NCBI GenBank assembly: GCA_000722615.1
Contig: JOKI01000013.1
Coordinates: forward strand, 1 to 64,000
Length of the DNA stretch: 64,000 nt
Source: Pseudorhizobium pelagicum
GTDB taxonomy: Bacteria; Pseudomonadota; Alphaproteobacteria; Rhizobiales; Rhizobiaceae
Direction: 5' to 3'
Shown one piece after another: positions 63,065 through 64,000 of this stretch; position 1 is the stretch's first letter; the number at the start of each line of letters is the position of its first letter. A program made the position numbers and the translations under genes. The notes beneath the pieces are model-generated. The model was not told where the DNA came from and did not search any database. It was given only the letters and a program-made list of their open reading frames with translations.

Positions 63065-64000
63065 ATGTTCGATAATCCATTTGATGCGCGTACCGTCTTT
63101 CGATCCGGCTGCAACTGCGGCCGCCACACAAGCCAGAGCGAGCATGACCAGCAGATGCGGGCGCAGGAGGTCTCCTCCAGCACCGACAAGCAGTATGAGA
63201 ACGTCGTGGCGACCGCCGTTCTGCGCGCCATGTTTCCGCAGGATGCCTCGCGGCGCGCCTTCCTGAAGGCGGTCGGTGCCGGCACGGCGGCAGCCGCCGT
63301 CGCGCAGTTCTTTCCGCTGGCGACTGCCACGGAAGCCTTCGCCGACACCGGCCCGATCGAGAAGCCGGACCTGAAGGTCGGCTTCATTCCGATCACCTGC
63401 GCGACGCCGATCATCATGGCCTCGCCGATGGGCTTCTACGAGAAGCACGGGCTGAACGTCGAGGTCATCAAGACGGCCGGCTGGGCCGTCATCCGCGACA
63501 AGACGCTGAACAAGGAATACGACGCGGCGCACATGCTGTCGCCGATGCCGCTCGCCATCAGCATGGGCATCGGCTCCAATCCGCAGCCCTATGCGATGCC
63601 GGCCGTCGAAAACATCAACGGCCAGGCCATCACGCTGGCGATGAAGCACAAGGACCGACGCGACCCGAAGGACTGGAAGGGTTTCAAGTTCGGCGTTCCC
63701 TTCGACTATTCGATGCACAACTACCTGCTGCGCTATTATCTGGCCGAACACGGCATCGATCCGGATGCCGACGTCCAGATCCGCGCCGTGCCGCCGCCGG
63801 AGATGGTCGCCAACCTCAGAGCCGAAAACCTCGACGGCTTCCTCGGCCCCGACCCGATGAACCAGCGCGCCGTCTACGACGGCGTCGGCTTCATCCACAT
63901 CCTGACCAAGGACATCTGGGATGGCCATCCGTGCTGCGCCTTTGCGGCATCGAAGGAGTTCATCGACACGATGCCCAACACCTACAGCGCGCTCCTGAAG
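63065..64000 (+). CDS. NrtA/CmpA-like ABC binding protein (partial, runs off window)
   Basis: 312 codons visible, no stop in the window. After an unusual N-terminal region (about 57 residues: MFDNPFDARTVFRSGCNCGRH, Cys16, Cys18, His21, His27) comes a twin-arginine signal ASRRAFLKAVGAG (RR at 63-64) ending about residue 95. Mature part: DLKVGFIPITCATPIIMASPMGFYEKHGLNV, TLNKEYDAAHMLSPMPLAIS, GVPFDYSMHNYLLRYYLAEHG, the NrtA/CmpA/SsuA binding-protein pattern for nitrate, cyanate or bicarbonate-like anions. GGGGAA precedes the ATG. Opens an operon whose remaining genes lie beyond the window. The long pre-signal extension is unusual. Confidence 0.85.
   Translation, partial: MFDNPFDARTVFRSGCNCGRHTSQSEHDQQMRAQEVSSSTDKQYENVVATAVLRAMFPQDASRRAFLKAVGAGTAAAAVAQFFPLATATEAFADTGPIEKPDLKVGFIPITCATPIIMASPMGFYEKHGLNVEVIKTAGWAVIRDKTLNKEYDAAHMLSPMPLAISMGIGSNPQPYAMPAVENINGQAITLAMKHKDRRDPKDWKGFKFGVPFDYSMHNYLLRYYLAEHGIDPDADVQIRAVPPPEMVANLRAENLDGFLGPDPMNQRAVYDGVGFIHILTKDIWDGHPCCAFAASKEFIDTMPNTYSALLK

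Overview
The window reads as chromosome or chromid of a high-GC alphaproteobacterium of the order Hyphomicrobiales, most likely Rhizobiaceae (Rhizobium/Ensifer/Shinella type). The reasons are a betI-betB-betA choline cluster, a Rhizobium etli-type asparaginase, cysH-cysD-cysN order, a very dense load of ABC uptake systems, a GC-rich palindromic repeat between betB and betA, and an EcfG-type (GGAAC-N16-CGTT) stress promoter. This is inference from gene content; no rRNA is present. Genes are tightly packed on both strands. I see no phage, insertion sequence, CRISPR array or obvious pseudogene.

Layout. 1-6.4 kb: a 45-aa DUF2256 protein, L-asparaginase, a DUF3750 protein, a DUF1127 peptide, a small unit with a strong ribosome site and terminator, a quinone oxidoreductase, an EAL-CBS-GGDDF protein and an HdeD-like membrane protein. 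6.4-10.5 kb: betI-betB-betA (choline to glycine betaine) with a BetI-type operator. 10.6-14.1 kb: ClC channel, a DUF6644/DUF6152-like pair and a LacI regulator. 14.1-19.3 kb: sulfate assimilation (cysH-cysD-cysN), a divergent Rrf2 regulator and an orphan sulfate-binding protein. 19.4-31 kb: a hybrid kinase fused to an NCS1-type permease plus its response regulator, divergent from a urea/amide ABC transporter (urtABCDE) with formamidase and an FmdB zinc ribbon.

31-39.7 kb: a peptide/opine-class ABC transporter with a glycerophosphodiesterase, a TIM-barrel isomerase and a divergent SorC regulator, resembling opine (agrocinopine) operons in gene content. 39.7-48.1 kb: a GntR-controlled cluster of two amidohydrolases, an NMT1/THI5-type ABC transporter and a gamma-glutamyltransferase-like enzyme. 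Three matching boxes and a consensus sigma-54 promoter tie it together; its substrate is unknown and it is the best candidate here for an undescribed catabolic system. 48.4-52.4 kb: tRNA-Pro(CGG), a lipoprotein, a lytic transglycosylase, an AI-2E-family permease, a 28-aa membrane peptide and a GpdQ-like phosphodiesterase. 52.5-56.8 kb: a Ugp-type ABC transporter. 57-60.8 kb: CsbD under an EcfG-type promoter, a small membrane protein, an M20 peptidase and a GAF-GGDEF-EAL protein. 61-64 kb: a PAS/sigma-54 activator divergent from a NrtA/CmpA-type binding protein that runs off the window, with a consensus sigma-54 promoter and a palindromic candidate activator site between them.

Functionally the window is a set of scavenging modules for nitrogen, sulfur, phosphodiesters and osmoprotectants, each with its own local regulator. 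A recurring design is a stable stem-loop directly after the binding-protein gene of the ABC operons. All coordinates of short sites and all motif calls were made by eye; no alignment or search was run.
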